The notes: generated by a model not told the origin, from the sequence alone. 6,840 nt of DNA from a bacterium (GCA_025774615.1 JALGVQ010000154.1:1-6840); one strand, 5' to 3'; counted from the stretch's first letter, positions 1 to 6,766 are shown. A program made the numbers and translations.

Positions 1-1
1 T

Positions 2-679
2 GTCTCTGACTCGGCCCTCGGTCGGGTAGAGAAGTTCGTGCATGTGAGTTCGATTGCCGCCTATGGCGGACCGGGTGAATATGACGAGACCGATCCCCCC
101 CGCAGGGGCAGGCACCCGTACACGATCACGAAAGCGGTTGCCGAAGAGGTCGTGGATGAGGCGATAGCCAAGGGCTTGAACGCGGTCCATGCCCGGGTCG
201 GAAACGTCTACGGTCCTGATGATCCCAACTTCATGCCCAGAATGATCGAGCAGGCGAAGACGGGCAGGTTCCCGGTGATCGGGGATGGTTCACCGCCCTC
301 CAACCTCATCCATGTCGACGATGTCGCAGACGGGCTCGTCGCCATGCTGAAAGCCGAGACAGACCCCGGGGAACGATTCCTGATCGTGGACCCCGATACA
401 CCTTCGATGCGCGAAGCCGTGGAGATTGCGATCGAGGCCATCGGACTCGACACTACCATCATGCGCATTCCGAAGAGAGTGGCCCTGATAGCAGCCGGTG
501 TGAGTGAGCTGTTCGGAAAGATGACCGGTCGCCGCCCGGCGATCACCCTCTATGCGGTGAGGGGAATGGGTGGGGTAAGGATATTCCACAACGAGCGGAC
601 CATGGAACGGCTCTCATGGAGACCACGGTACACACTGCGGGAGGGGATCGCCGCTACGGCCGCCAGCTACCAGGAGTGA
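2..679 (+). CDS. NAD(P)-dependent epimerase/dehydratase (extended SDR), 5'-truncated by window edge
   Basis: Frame 2 is open from the window edge to the TGA at 677-679, so the GTG at position 38 is an internal Val and not the start. About 225 residues are visible; extended SDRs usually have 310-340, so roughly 100 N-terminal residues, including the GxxGxxG dinucleotide loop, lie outside. Visible landmarks are the strand KFVHVSSIAAYG with the catalytic Ser region, the active-site YTITK (Tyr codon 119-121, Lys codon 131-133), VGNVYGPDD after it, and IHVDDVADGL, the usual start of the substrate-binding half. These fit the epimerase/dehydratase or 3-beta-hydroxysteroid dehydrogenase-like branch, acting in the cytosol on a nucleotide sugar or a lipid-like alcohol. 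The substrate cannot be told. The active site appears intact, unlike the SDR-like gene at 3766-4269. Its 3' end overlaps the convergent dehydrogenase gene. Confidence 0.9.
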   Translation, partial: VSDSALGRVEKFVHVSSIAAYGGPGEYDETDPPRRGRHPYTITKAVAEEVVDEAIAKGLNAVHARVGNVYGPDDPNFMPRMIEQAKTGRFPVIGDGSPPSNLIHVDDVADGLVAMLKAETDPGERFLIVDPDTPSMREAVEIAIEAIGLDTTIMRIPKRVALIAAGVSELFGKMTGRRPAITLYAVRGMGGVRIFHNERTMERLSWRPRYTLREGIAATAASYQE

Positions 680-1757
680 TCAGGGCCTTCATCGAGTTGA
701 ATCCGGCGACGAGTTCCAACCCTTCGTTCGCTTCATCCAGTTCGAACGTGTGCGTCACCATCTCTCGCCAGGGGAAGCGTTCCCTGGTAGCGGCAATCAT
801 CCGGATCCCCCGATAGACATGCGTGAATGCGGTTCCCCAGCACCCGCGTACATCAAGATGTTTAGCGTTGATCTGAGTATGGGGATTCACCGAGATCTCA
901 CCGGCGTCGGTGTACTGTCCGACGATCACATACGTTCCGCCATCCCGCGCGAGGTCGAGCCCCTCCCGGACAGCTGCAGGATTACCACTCGCCTCGATCA
1001 CCACATCCGCGCCGCGGCCATCTGTTGTTTCGAGTACCATCTGAAGACGCTCATCCGGTGAGAGCTCATCGACATCAAGGGTCTCGTCTGCTTCGAACCT
1101 GAGCGCGAAGGCGAGTCTGTCACGGGGCGCGCCGATGACGATTACTCTGCCGGCGCCCGAGAGTCTCGCAAAAGCCGCCGCGGAGAGTCCCACCGGCCCG
1201 GCACCCTGAACCACCACGATGTCATCCATTCTGATCCCGGCGCGTTCAACAGCGTGGAAACCGGTCGAAAGGCCGCAGCCCGCGCCCATGTAATCGTGCG
1301 GTTCCATCCCCTCGGGCAGGGGGATGATCTTCATCCCCGCCTGCAGGACGATCTGTTCCGACCAGCCGCCGAAGAGACCTTCGTCAGCGCCGTAGGTGAT
1401 ACCGTACACTTTTCGGCTCGGGCACTTCGTGGTCTCCTGCGCCACGAGACAGTGCCAGCAGTGGCCGCAGGTCTCGTGCACGTCAAGAAAGGTCACGACC
1501 TGGTCACGTGTGACCGGTCGACCATCGACATCGATGACCTCGCCGCCGGTTTCCAGCACTTTACCGACTGATACGTGACCGGGAATGAGCGGGTAGGGGA
1601 CACCGGCCAGTTTTCCATGGTGGAGATGTACGTCGGTGCCGCAGATCTCGCTGCAGAGTGTCTCAAGGAGCACTTCACCGGGCTGGATCTCCGGATCGGG
1701 GTATTCACGTATCTCGAGCGGATCCATCGGATTCGGCATGACGACGGCTCGTACCAT
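654..1757 (-). CDS. Zinc-dependent medium-chain alcohol dehydrogenase (MDR superfamily)
   Basis: The 367-residue product is full length for an MDR alcohol dehydrogenase (about 340-380) and should oxidise an alcohol or reduce an aldehyde or ketone with NAD(P). The GroES-like domain holds the catalytic zinc ligands Cys39 (in CGTD), His61 (in PGH) and Cys161 (in GCGLSTG). The structural zinc lobe is Cys97, Cys100, Cys103 and Cys112; the last gap is 8 residues, against 7 in horse liver ADH. The Rossmann motif GAGPVG is at 185-190. Two deviations stand out. The Glu that normally follows His61 (GHE) is Val62; I recall GHVSVG from related proteins, so it may be a subfamily trait. The acidic residue expected at the end of the second Rossmann strand is Gly (VIVIGAPRDR), which may allow NADP. 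The gene starts 14 bp after the ALDH-family gene, so co-transcription is likely and an aldehyde relay is possible. Substrate unknown. Confidence 0.9.
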   Translation of the reverse strand: MVRAVVMPNPMDPLEIREYPDPEIQPGEVLLETLCSEICGTDVHLHHGKLAGVPYPLIPGHVSVGKVLETGGEVIDVDGRPVTRDQVVTFLDVHETCGHCWHCLVAQETTKCPSRKVYGITYGADEGLFGGWSEQIVLQAGMKIIPLPEGMEPHDYMGAGCGLSTGFHAVERAGIRMDDIVVVQGAGPVGLSAAAFARLSGAGRVIVIGAPRDRLAFALRFEADETLDVDELSPDERLQMVLETTDGRGADVVIEASGNPAAVREGLDLARDGGTYVIVGQYTDAGEISVNPHTQINAKHLDVRGCWGTAFTHVYRGIRMIAATRERFPWREMVTHTFELDEANEGLELVAGFNSMKALITPGSWRP

Positions 1758-1774
1758 GGGATGTTATTCCTCTA
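1758..1774 (-). promoter_or_regulatory. Stop codon/ribosome-binding-site junction between ALDH and ADH genes
   Basis: On the minus strand the ALDH stop TAG (1774-1772) is merged with the Shine-Dalgarno sequence AGAGGA (1773-1768), followed by a 10-nt spacer and the ADH ATG (1757-1755). The arrangement fixes the ADH start. It suggests translational coupling, because a ribosome terminating on the upstream gene would sit on the next gene's binding site. The spacer is slightly longer than ideal. Confidence 0.6.
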
Positions 1775-3448
1775 GAAAAGGCTCCGCCAGCGACGCACCA
1801 GGGAGCTGAATCGGGTTGAACGGCGGAAATGTCGCATCATGAGGAGTCGGCGCATACGATTCAGTTTGCGGATCGCCCCCCGCTGATGGATGGCGCCCAG
1901 GGCAGTGCGCAGGAAGTCCCGGAGTTCATGCGAGTAAGGGAACCACCAGGCAGCCGATGAAGCGCGGTACTCGTAACTGACGTGTTTGATGCGGCAGAGA
2001 GCTGCCAGACCGTGACGGCCGTGGCTGCGGCCGACGCCGCTGAAGCCCTCACCTCCGAAGCAGGCCGACGGTTCCACATATCCCGAGGCGTGGTCGTTGA
2101 TGCCCACCATGCCGGCCTGCAGACGGTCGGCGAGCCACTCCGCCTTCTCGGCATCTTCAGTCCATGCGCTTGCTGCGAGACTGTTTCGCGATTCGTTGGT
2201 CAGCTCAACTGCCTCCTCCAGCGAATCGACCGCCATCACCGGGAGAACCGGCCCGAATGTGATGTCGCGCATCACGTGCATCTCGTGAGTGGCGCCAGAG
2301 AGGAGGGTGGGGGGATAGAAAAGACCGGGGCCTTCGGGCATGGCGCCGCCCGAGAGGATCTCTGCTCCACGAGCCACGGCATCGACCACGTGCTCATGGA
2401 CCTTTTCACGATCCTCGGACAGTGTCATCGGGCCGATATCGGTCTGGGGCCTCCGTGGATCACCGAGACGGAGTGAGCCGCAGACTGCAGCGAGACGCTC
2501 GAGAAACGCTGCTTCGATCTCCCGCTCCACGTATACCCTCTCCACACCGAGTCGTATCTGTCCGACGTTCGAAAATCCCCACCACGCGATTCCGACCGCA
2601 GTGCGCTCGAGGTTGCAGTCAGCGGCTACGATCGCGGCGTTGTTTCCCCGCATCTCCAGGTTGACTGACTTCATCGCTTCGGCTGAAGAGCGGAGTATTT
2701 TCCTGCCGCTGTGCTCCCCGCCAGTGTAGCCGATCCGCGCGATATCGGGATGCTGGACGATCGAAGCGGCCGCTTCATCATTGATGAATACGGTATTCAC
2801 GACCCCGGGCGGCACGCCGGCCTCTTCAGCCATCCACTGGATCGCGAGTGAGGTGAACGGGGTGACGAGACTCGGTTTGAGGATCACGCTGTTGCCGACC
2901 GCGAGCGCCTGGGCCACCTGTATCGCGGGAGTGAGGAGGGGGTAGTTCCAAGGCGTTATGAACATGGTTGGCCCGGCGGGCTCGAACCGGATCTCACCCT
3001 TGCGGCCCGCGAGCATCGGATTGCGGAAGATCGTTTTCTCCGCCTCCATGATCCGACGGGAATGCCGGGAGAGGTGACGCCAGAAGTCGGCTGAGACCAT
3101 CAGTTCGATGGCATATGATTCGGCGACCGGCTTGCCCTGTTCCCTGGCGATCAGGTCGACCAGCTTCTCCTGGTAGGCAACGATGAGCTGGGCAAATTTC
3201 TCCAGACACCGTCCCCGCAGGTAGAAGGAGAGGTCCCTCCAGATCGGAAAGGCGCGAACGGCCGCTTCGACCGCGAGCTCACCGACTTCGGTGCCCCCGA
3301 CCAGTATCTGTCCGAGGGGTGTGTCATCGCAGGGATTCATGACCTCGGTCGATCGTCCCTGGGGGATCTCCTCACCCATGATCCAGGAGCCATACTCCTG
3401 GTCGGGATCAGGTAGCAGTTTCAGGAGGTGATCATTCTTCGTCAGCAT
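1772..3448 (-). CDS. Aldehyde dehydrogenase-family protein lacking the catalytic Cys (probable pseudoenzyme)
   Basis: From the chosen ATG the product is 558 residues. The ALDH fold is clear: PWNYP with Asn168, ILKPS with Lys191, the Rossmann turn GYTGG, Glu265 in EMRGNN, and FGPV. Key positions are changed. The nucleophile motif (normally NxGQxC) reads SNVGQIR, with Arg299 (codon 2554-2552, CGA) at the Cys position. The Glu two residues before FGP that binds the nicotinamide ribose is Ile396. The second Gly-pair position in ELGG is Arg267. GGxKxSG reads GGEGFSG. Thioester chemistry should be impossible, so the protein is either non-catalytic or does something else. A C-terminal extension with WWFPYS (about 501-506) ends in an Arg-rich tail. 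The frame stays open to an ATG at 3637, but family alignment starts near residue 20 and a promoter-like element lies inside the extension, so 3448 is preferred. That ATG has no good Shine-Dalgarno, and an ATG at 3379 is possible. The ADH gene follows. Confidence 0.85.
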   Translation of the reverse strand: MLTKNDHLLKLLPDPDQEYGSWIMGEEIPQGRSTEVMNPCDDTPLGQILVGGTEVGELAVEAAVRAFPIWRDLSFYLRGRCLEKFAQLIVAYQEKLVDLIAREQGKPVAESYAIELMVSADFWRHLSRHSRRIMEAEKTIFRNPMLAGRKGEIRFEPAGPTMFITPWNYPLLTPAIQVAQALAVGNSVILKPSLVTPFTSLAIQWMAEEAGVPPGVVNTVFINDEAAASIVQHPDIARIGYTGGEHSGRKILRSSAEAMKSVNLEMRGNNAAIVAADCNLERTAVGIAWWGFSNVGQIRLGVERVYVEREIEAAFLERLAAVCGSLRLGDPRRPQTDIGPMTLSEDREKVHEHVVDAVARGAEILSGGAMPEGPGLFYPPTLLSGATHEMHVMRDITFGPVLPVMAVDSLEEAVELTNESRNSLAASAWTEDAEKAEWLADRLQAGMVGINDHASGYVEPSACFGGEGFSGVGRSHGRHGLAALCRIKHVSYEYRASSAAWWFPYSHELRDFLRTALGAIHQRGAIRKLNRMRRLLMMRHFRRSTRFSSLVRRWRSLF

Positions 3449-3513
3449 GAGCACGATGCCTGTCGCGGGTCCGTCGGTGGTCCACCGGACGATCTGTACG
3501 GAGACCGGTGGTG

Positions 3514-3541
3514 AGTATAGAGAATAATGGAGCGGGTGCAA
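3514..3541 (-). promoter_or_regulatory. Candidate sigma70-type promoter for the ALDH-ADH pair
   Basis: On the minus strand TTGCAC (3541-3536) is followed after 16 nt by TATACT (3519-3514), a 5/6 match to the -10 consensus with a weak 3/6 -35. Transcription would start near 3507, giving a leader of about 59 nt before the ATG at 3448. If real, it rules out the longer start at 3637 for this transcript. It is a by-eye match; a member of Bacteroidota would use a different promoter consensus. Confidence 0.35.
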
Positions 3542-3664
3542 AGTGAACGCCCGCTGTATGTGTGAAAAATCCGAAAGAACCAGCCATTCTCCAGCAACAG
3601 ATAACCTCCCTTGAACGGCATTAATATTCATTAACATGCTTATATGATTTATAAAATATGAATA

Positions 3665-3686
3665 GTATACAATAATACATGTATAC
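3665..3686. repeat. Paired GTATAC palindromes around ATACATGTAT
   Basis: GTATAC occurs at 3665-3670 and again at 3681-3686, exactly 16 bp apart. Each copy is self-complementary, so the pair could also form a hairpin with a 10-nt loop. The 10-bp palindrome ATACATGTAT (3675-3684) overlaps the second copy. In DNA this AT-rich such words arise fairly easily by chance. Confidence 0.4.
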
Positions 3687-3687
3687 A

Positions 3688-3728
3688 GTTATAAAAACCT
3701 TATAACATCTGTTATAGGTACTAATAAC
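3688..3728. repeat. Four alternating GTTATAA half-sites (possible operator array)
   Basis: Half-sites are GTTATAA at 3688-3694, its exact reverse complement TTATAAC at 3700-3706, GTTATAG at 3711-3717, and TAATAAC at 3722-3728. Start-to-start steps are 12, 11 and 11 bp, and the orientation alternates. The middle pair gives a perfect dyad, TATAACA-TC-TGTTATA (3701-3716). Spacing near one helical turn with alternating orientation resembles a cooperative operator. No regulator gene lies in the window, so the binding protein is unknown. Confidence 0.45.
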
Positions 3729-3733
3729 GTGTA

Positions 3734-3763
3734 AAACAGTTTGTAATGATAGTAATACTGTTT
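3734..3763 (-). terminator. Weak stem-loop just after the SDR-like gene
   Basis: AAACAGT (3734-3740) and ACTGTTT (3757-3763) are perfect 7-bp inverted repeats around a 16-nt loop, starting 2 nt after the TAA of the SDR-like gene on the minus strand. Reading that way the stem ends in TTTTA. It could be a feeble intrinsic terminator, but the stem is short and AT-rich and the loop is large. It could equally be part of the regulatory repeats of the island. Confidence 0.25.
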
Positions 3764-3765
3764 AA

Positions 3766-4269
3766 TTATTCTGTAACAAGCTTCAATATGGCATCGCACG
3801 CAATGGTGTCCGTCAACACCTGATCTGCAGGGACGTCGGCGAGTTCCGCTCCGGGGACGCTGGTATTGTTGTAGCGCACTATCCTGCCGGATTCCGGCTC
3901 GACCTGGATGATGACCCCCGATCCCTGTTCCTCCATCAATGGCGCGACATATTTCTCACAATGAAAGAAGCTGACCTGATTTGACTCTATACTCGCGTAG
4001 GTGATGAGAAGGTCGATCCGTCCGAATTGCTGCACTGTTCGACTGAGAGCGGCCGAGAGCTGTCCCTCTACCGTGATATCTGCCGTTATGGTCAGGATAT
4101 TCCGTCCACTCTCCTCGCCGATCTTCGTGGCGATGTGCATCATGCTCTTCCGGTCCCGATCGATGATTGCCAGATCGAATCCCTCTCGGGTCAACCGCTG
4201 AGCGATCGACGTGGCCAGATCCCGGATACCGCCGGCAATGACCGCTATTCTCTGATGATTATCTGTCAT
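3766..4269 (-). CDS. Short, degenerate SDR-like protein without catalytic residues
   Basis: At 167 residues this is about 80 shorter than a classical SDR (about 250). The N-terminal Rossmann half is recognisable: strand RIAVIAGG, Asp37 ending the second strand (NAD-type), ADIT around Asp64, and GRIDLLITYAS where NNAG is normal. TGxxxGxG is reduced to AGGIRDLAT. Later, GSGVIIQVEPESGRIV matches the beta-5 region and by eye recalls sorbitol-6-phosphate dehydrogenase. Aligned without gaps, that places Pro125, Val138 and Glu142 at the catalytic Ser, Tyr and Lys. The helix carrying the conserved Asn, and most of the C-terminal substrate lobe, seem deleted. The start is well supported by GAGGAG 5 nt upstream. 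A dehydrogenase activity is unlikely. It may be a nucleotide-binding pseudoenzyme or a decaying gene; the intact frame and good ribosome site slightly favour expression. Confidence 0.7.
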   Translation of the reverse strand: MTDNHQRIAVIAGGIRDLATSIAQRLTREGFDLAIIDRDRKSMMHIATKIGEESGRNILTITADITVEGQLSAALSRTVQQFGRIDLLITYASIESNQVSFFHCEKYVAPLMEEQGSGVIIQVEPESGRIVRYNNTSVPGAELADVPADQVLTDTIACDAILKLVTE

Positions 4270-4556
4270 GGTGTCTCCTCACCCGAACCGAAGCGGATCA
4301 ATCCCGCTCATCATCTTCTGCATGCTCCACGAACGGACAGGTCCCGTCAAGAACAGTGCGGAAACCCGTTTGAATAGCAGCAGTCGTCGCACTTGAACCG
4401 GAAGTGATATCGGCGGAAGCCGGCCGTAGAAGGATTCACATACCCCTGAACCAAACTTTATAGCCGGCTGTTCCGTATAGTATCCCAAACAGAGGCGTCC
4501 CGAGACAGCCGCTCGAGGGAACTGCTCAGTCCGACATCACCATCTTTGGGGGTATC
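4270..4556. other. Divergent intergenic region between SDR-like and DUF5916 genes
   Basis: This 287-bp region must carry promoters for both flanking genes. On the plus strand TATAGT (4476-4481) is a 5/6 -10 match, but no clear -35 precedes it. On the minus strand TATAAA (4463-4458) is a possible -10, also without a good -35 at normal spacing. The word AGCCGGC occurs at 4418-4424 and 4462-4468, 44 bp apart. A minus-strand frame at 4279-4488 begins with TTG, has no ribosome site and resembles nothing known. I see no convincing gene here. Confidence 0.45.
4275..4280 (-). promoter_or_regulatory. Shine-Dalgarno site of the SDR-like gene
   Basis: GAGGAG on the minus strand stands 5 nt before the ATG at 4269-4267. 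It is the best ribosome-binding site in the window and decides the start of the short SDR-like gene. Confidence 0.75.
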
Positions 4557-6755
4557 ATGAGACGACGTTTCGCCGCTGCTGCCGGGATACCGGCACTCCT
4601 TCTCTTTCTCTCTTCCGCCTCAGCACAGACCACCGAACAGCAGCCATTCCGACCACTGAAGACCGATACACCACCGGTGATCGACGGGGTGCTCGACGAC
4701 GAGGTCTGGCAACTGGCACCGAGTGAGACAGGTTTCAAGACTTTTTACCCCGACTATGGTATCGATATGGTGGAGAATACGATCGTCTATTACGCCTACG
4801 ATCGGGAAAACCTCTACTTCGCCTATCGCTGTCTGGACAGCAGGCCCGACCTGATAAAGACCTCGATAACGGCTCGTGACCGAATCAGACCCGACGACTG
4901 GATCTGTATCAACCTGGACACCTTTAACGACCACCAGTCACTCTTTGCTTTTTACACGAATCCTCTCGGGATCCAGATGGACAGCCGCGCAACGGCGACC
5001 TCGGAGGATGCGAGCGCTGATTTCGTCTGGTACAGCGCCGGTCAGATCACCGATGAGGGGTACACGATCGAGGTGCAGATCCCCTTCAAGAGTATCCGGT
5101 TCTCCTACAGGGAACCGGTGATCATGGGAGTCATCTTCGAGCGGTATATCAGCAGGCTGTCACGGGGCGGAACGTATCCTGCTCTGGATCCCCGGCATGG
5201 TCCGAACTTCCTGACCCAGACGAGACCGCTTATCTATGAGGACATCAAGCATTACCGGCTGGTCGAGGTTCTGCCCGCTGTTACATATGGGGCGACCAGT
5301 ACGATCAACGAAGGAAGTCTGGATTCCGACGATTCCGAGAGTTCCTTCAGTCTGACCGGGAAAGTGGGTATCACTTCACATCTCGTCCTGGACGGTACCA
5401 TCAATCCCGATTTCAGCCAGGTGGAGACCGATGCCGGGCAGGTCGATATCAACCGGCGCTCTCCACTCTTCTTCCAGGAGAAACGCCCCTTCTTCCTGGA
5501 AGGGCGCGAGTACTTCGATTTCGGCGCGAGGGCCGACGGTGGATTCCTGGGATCGGTGGTGCACACACGGACCATCGTCGATCCATCAGTCGGGGTGAAG
5601 CTCACCGGGAAGATAGGAGACCGGAACACGATCGCGACGATCTATGCTTCCGATGAGTATCCTCAAACTTTCGATGCCGGGCACCCGGCGTACTCCCCCG
5701 ATCCGGCGAACTCAATGATCTTCCGCTACAAGCGAAGTCTGAGTGGGGACAGCTTCATCGGCGGATTATTCACTCAGCGGGATGAAGGGGATGCTTTCAA
5801 CCGGGTGGTCGGAGTCGACGGACTTATCAGACTCAATCCCGAGAGCCGGCTGAGTTTCCACGCCTTTGGCTCGCAGGATGAAGACCCGGCTACACTCCTT
5901 GATACCTCCGGGCGGGCACTGGGCCTTGACTACACCTACTACACCCGCGACTGGATGGTGAATGTTCTCCTGCAGGATGTGACCGACCAGTTCAACACCG
6001 AGACCGGATATCTGCGCAGGAATGGCGCGACCAGGTACCAGTTCGGGGTGCTGAAGATGCTCTACCCGGAATCGGACTTCATCCTCCGGACCGATCTCCT
6101 GGTGCACACCATCCATACAAGAGATCATCCCAGTGCGCTGTGGGAGCGCTACAACGCGCTCGATGGAAGATTGATGCTCGGGCGGAGTTCGATGGTGCAG
6201 CTTGGGTACGTCATGTCGAACGAGATCTTCCGGGGATTCCGGTTCGAGACTCAGGGGCTCCGGGTGAGGGCCAGCAGCCAGTTCACCAAGCGGCTCGCTC
6301 TCAACCTCTCGTATCGGAACGGCAAGAAGATCCGGTATACCTACTCGACCGATCCCTACCAGGGAAACGGTACCGACCTCTCCGGTTCGGTCGTCTACCA
6401 GTTCACCGACCACCTCAGTTCCAGCCTCAGCGCCACCTACAGTGAATTCATCAATGATGCGACATCTGTGAAGGAATATGACTACCAGATATACCGGAGC
6501 CGGAACACTTATCAGATAAACAAGTACCTCTTCATCCGGGCAGTTGTTCAGTACAACACCTTCTACGAGGAATTGACCACTGACCTGCTTGCTTCATTTA
6601 CCTACATCCCCGGCACAGTAGTGCACATCGGGTACGGCTCGCTCTATAACCGACTCAAATGGGATGGAGCGCTGATGGACTACGTGGGTGCTGACCGCTT
6701 CCTCGAGATGCAGAGAGGCTTTTTCTTCAAGGCTTCATATCTCTGGAGGCTGTAG
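4557..6755 (+). CDS. Exported CBM9-like / DUF5916 outer-membrane protein
   Basis: The product has 732 residues, within the family's usual 700-850. It begins with a Sec signal peptide: MRRR, a hydrophobic core, and a likely cut after ASA at residue 23. Residues about 38-225 form a CBM9-like beta-sandwich, recognised by IDGVLDDEVW (42-51), the YYAYDRENLYFAYRC strand pair and the NLDTFNDHQSLFAFYTNPLG segment. From about 230 on is the DUF5916 part, with DFSQVETDAGQVDINRR (285-301) and EKRPFFLEGREYF (308-320), then many alternating aromatic strands ending in YLWRL, as in an outer-membrane beta-barrel. The family's role is not established; carbohydrate or glycan binding is inferred from the CBM9 fold only. 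The start is supported by GGGGG 4-5 nt before the ATG and by the signal peptide. It is divergent from the SDR-like gene and looks intact. Confidence 0.92.
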   Translation: MRRRFAAAAGIPALLLFLSSASAQTTEQQPFRPLKTDTPPVIDGVLDDEVWQLAPSETGFKTFYPDYGIDMVENTIVYYAYDRENLYFAYRCLDSRPDLIKTSITARDRIRPDDWICINLDTFNDHQSLFAFYTNPLGIQMDSRATATSEDASADFVWYSAGQITDEGYTIEVQIPFKSIRFSYREPVIMGVIFERYISRLSRGGTYPALDPRHGPNFLTQTRPLIYEDIKHYRLVEVLPAVTYGATSTINEGSLDSDDSESSFSLTGKVGITSHLVLDGTINPDFSQVETDAGQVDINRRSPLFFQEKRPFFLEGREYFDFGARADGGFLGSVVHTRTIVDPSVGVKLTGKIGDRNTIATIYASDEYPQTFDAGHPAYSPDPANSMIFRYKRSLSGDSFIGGLFTQRDEGDAFNRVVGVDGLIRLNPESRLSFHAFGSQDEDPATLLDTSGRALGLDYTYYTRDWMVNVLLQDVTDQFNTETGYLRRNGATRYQFGVLKMLYPESDFILRTDLLVHTIHTRDHPSALWERYNALDGRLMLGRSSMVQLGYVMSNEIFRGFRFETQGLRVRASSQFTKRLALNLSYRNGKKIRYTYSTDPYQGNGTDLSGSVVYQFTDHLSSSLSATYSEFINDATSVKEYDYQIYRSRNTYQINKYLFIRAVVQYNTFYEELTTDLLASFTYIPGTVVHIGYGSLYNRLKWDGALMDYVGADRFLEMQRGFFFKASYLWRL

Positions 6756-6766
6756 GACGCCGGGGA

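Larger units (their letters stand above)
3615..3765. other. AT-rich intergenic island with nested short inverted repeats
   Basis: This stretch is strikingly AT-rich: positions 3661-3720 contain 13 G or C in 60, against a clear G+C majority in the genes on both sides. It lies between the stop of the SDR-like gene and the upstream leader of the ALDH gene. It holds several -10-like hexamers on both strands, too many to choose one, and three groups of symmetric repeats listed separately. No tRNA, transposase remnant or long terminal repeat is visible. The nearby 3449-3614 holds no separate gene, only the in-frame extension of the ALDH frame and the candidate promoter. Regulatory DNA or the scar of an insertion are both possible. 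Confidence 0.7.

Noticed and set aside
1982-2476. Plus-strand frame of 164 codons opposite the ALDH-family gene
   Set aside because: It overlaps the well-supported ALDH fold on the other strand and shows no motif or ribosome site.
3615-3765. CRISPR array, tRNA or insertion-sequence end in the AT-rich island
   Set aside because: There are no regular 24-40 bp repeats, no cloverleaf or CCA-type acceptor pairing, and no terminal inverted repeats with a target duplication.
4411-4422. CGGC-GGAA-GCCG hairpin with a GNRA-type loop upstream of the DUF5916 gene
   Set aside because: The stem has only 4 bp plus a wobble and there is no wider fold, so a riboswitch or structured leader is not supported.
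4279-4488. Minus-strand 69-codon frame ending at the SDR-like gene's ribosome site, possible coupled leader peptide
   Set aside because: It begins with TTG without a ribosome-binding site and has no recognisable features. The TGA touching the Shine-Dalgarno is probably chance.
5766-6413. Long antisense frame (215 codons) inside the DUF5916 gene
   Set aside because: It lies fully opposite a clear family member, and its composition follows from the sense codons. It is a shadow frame.
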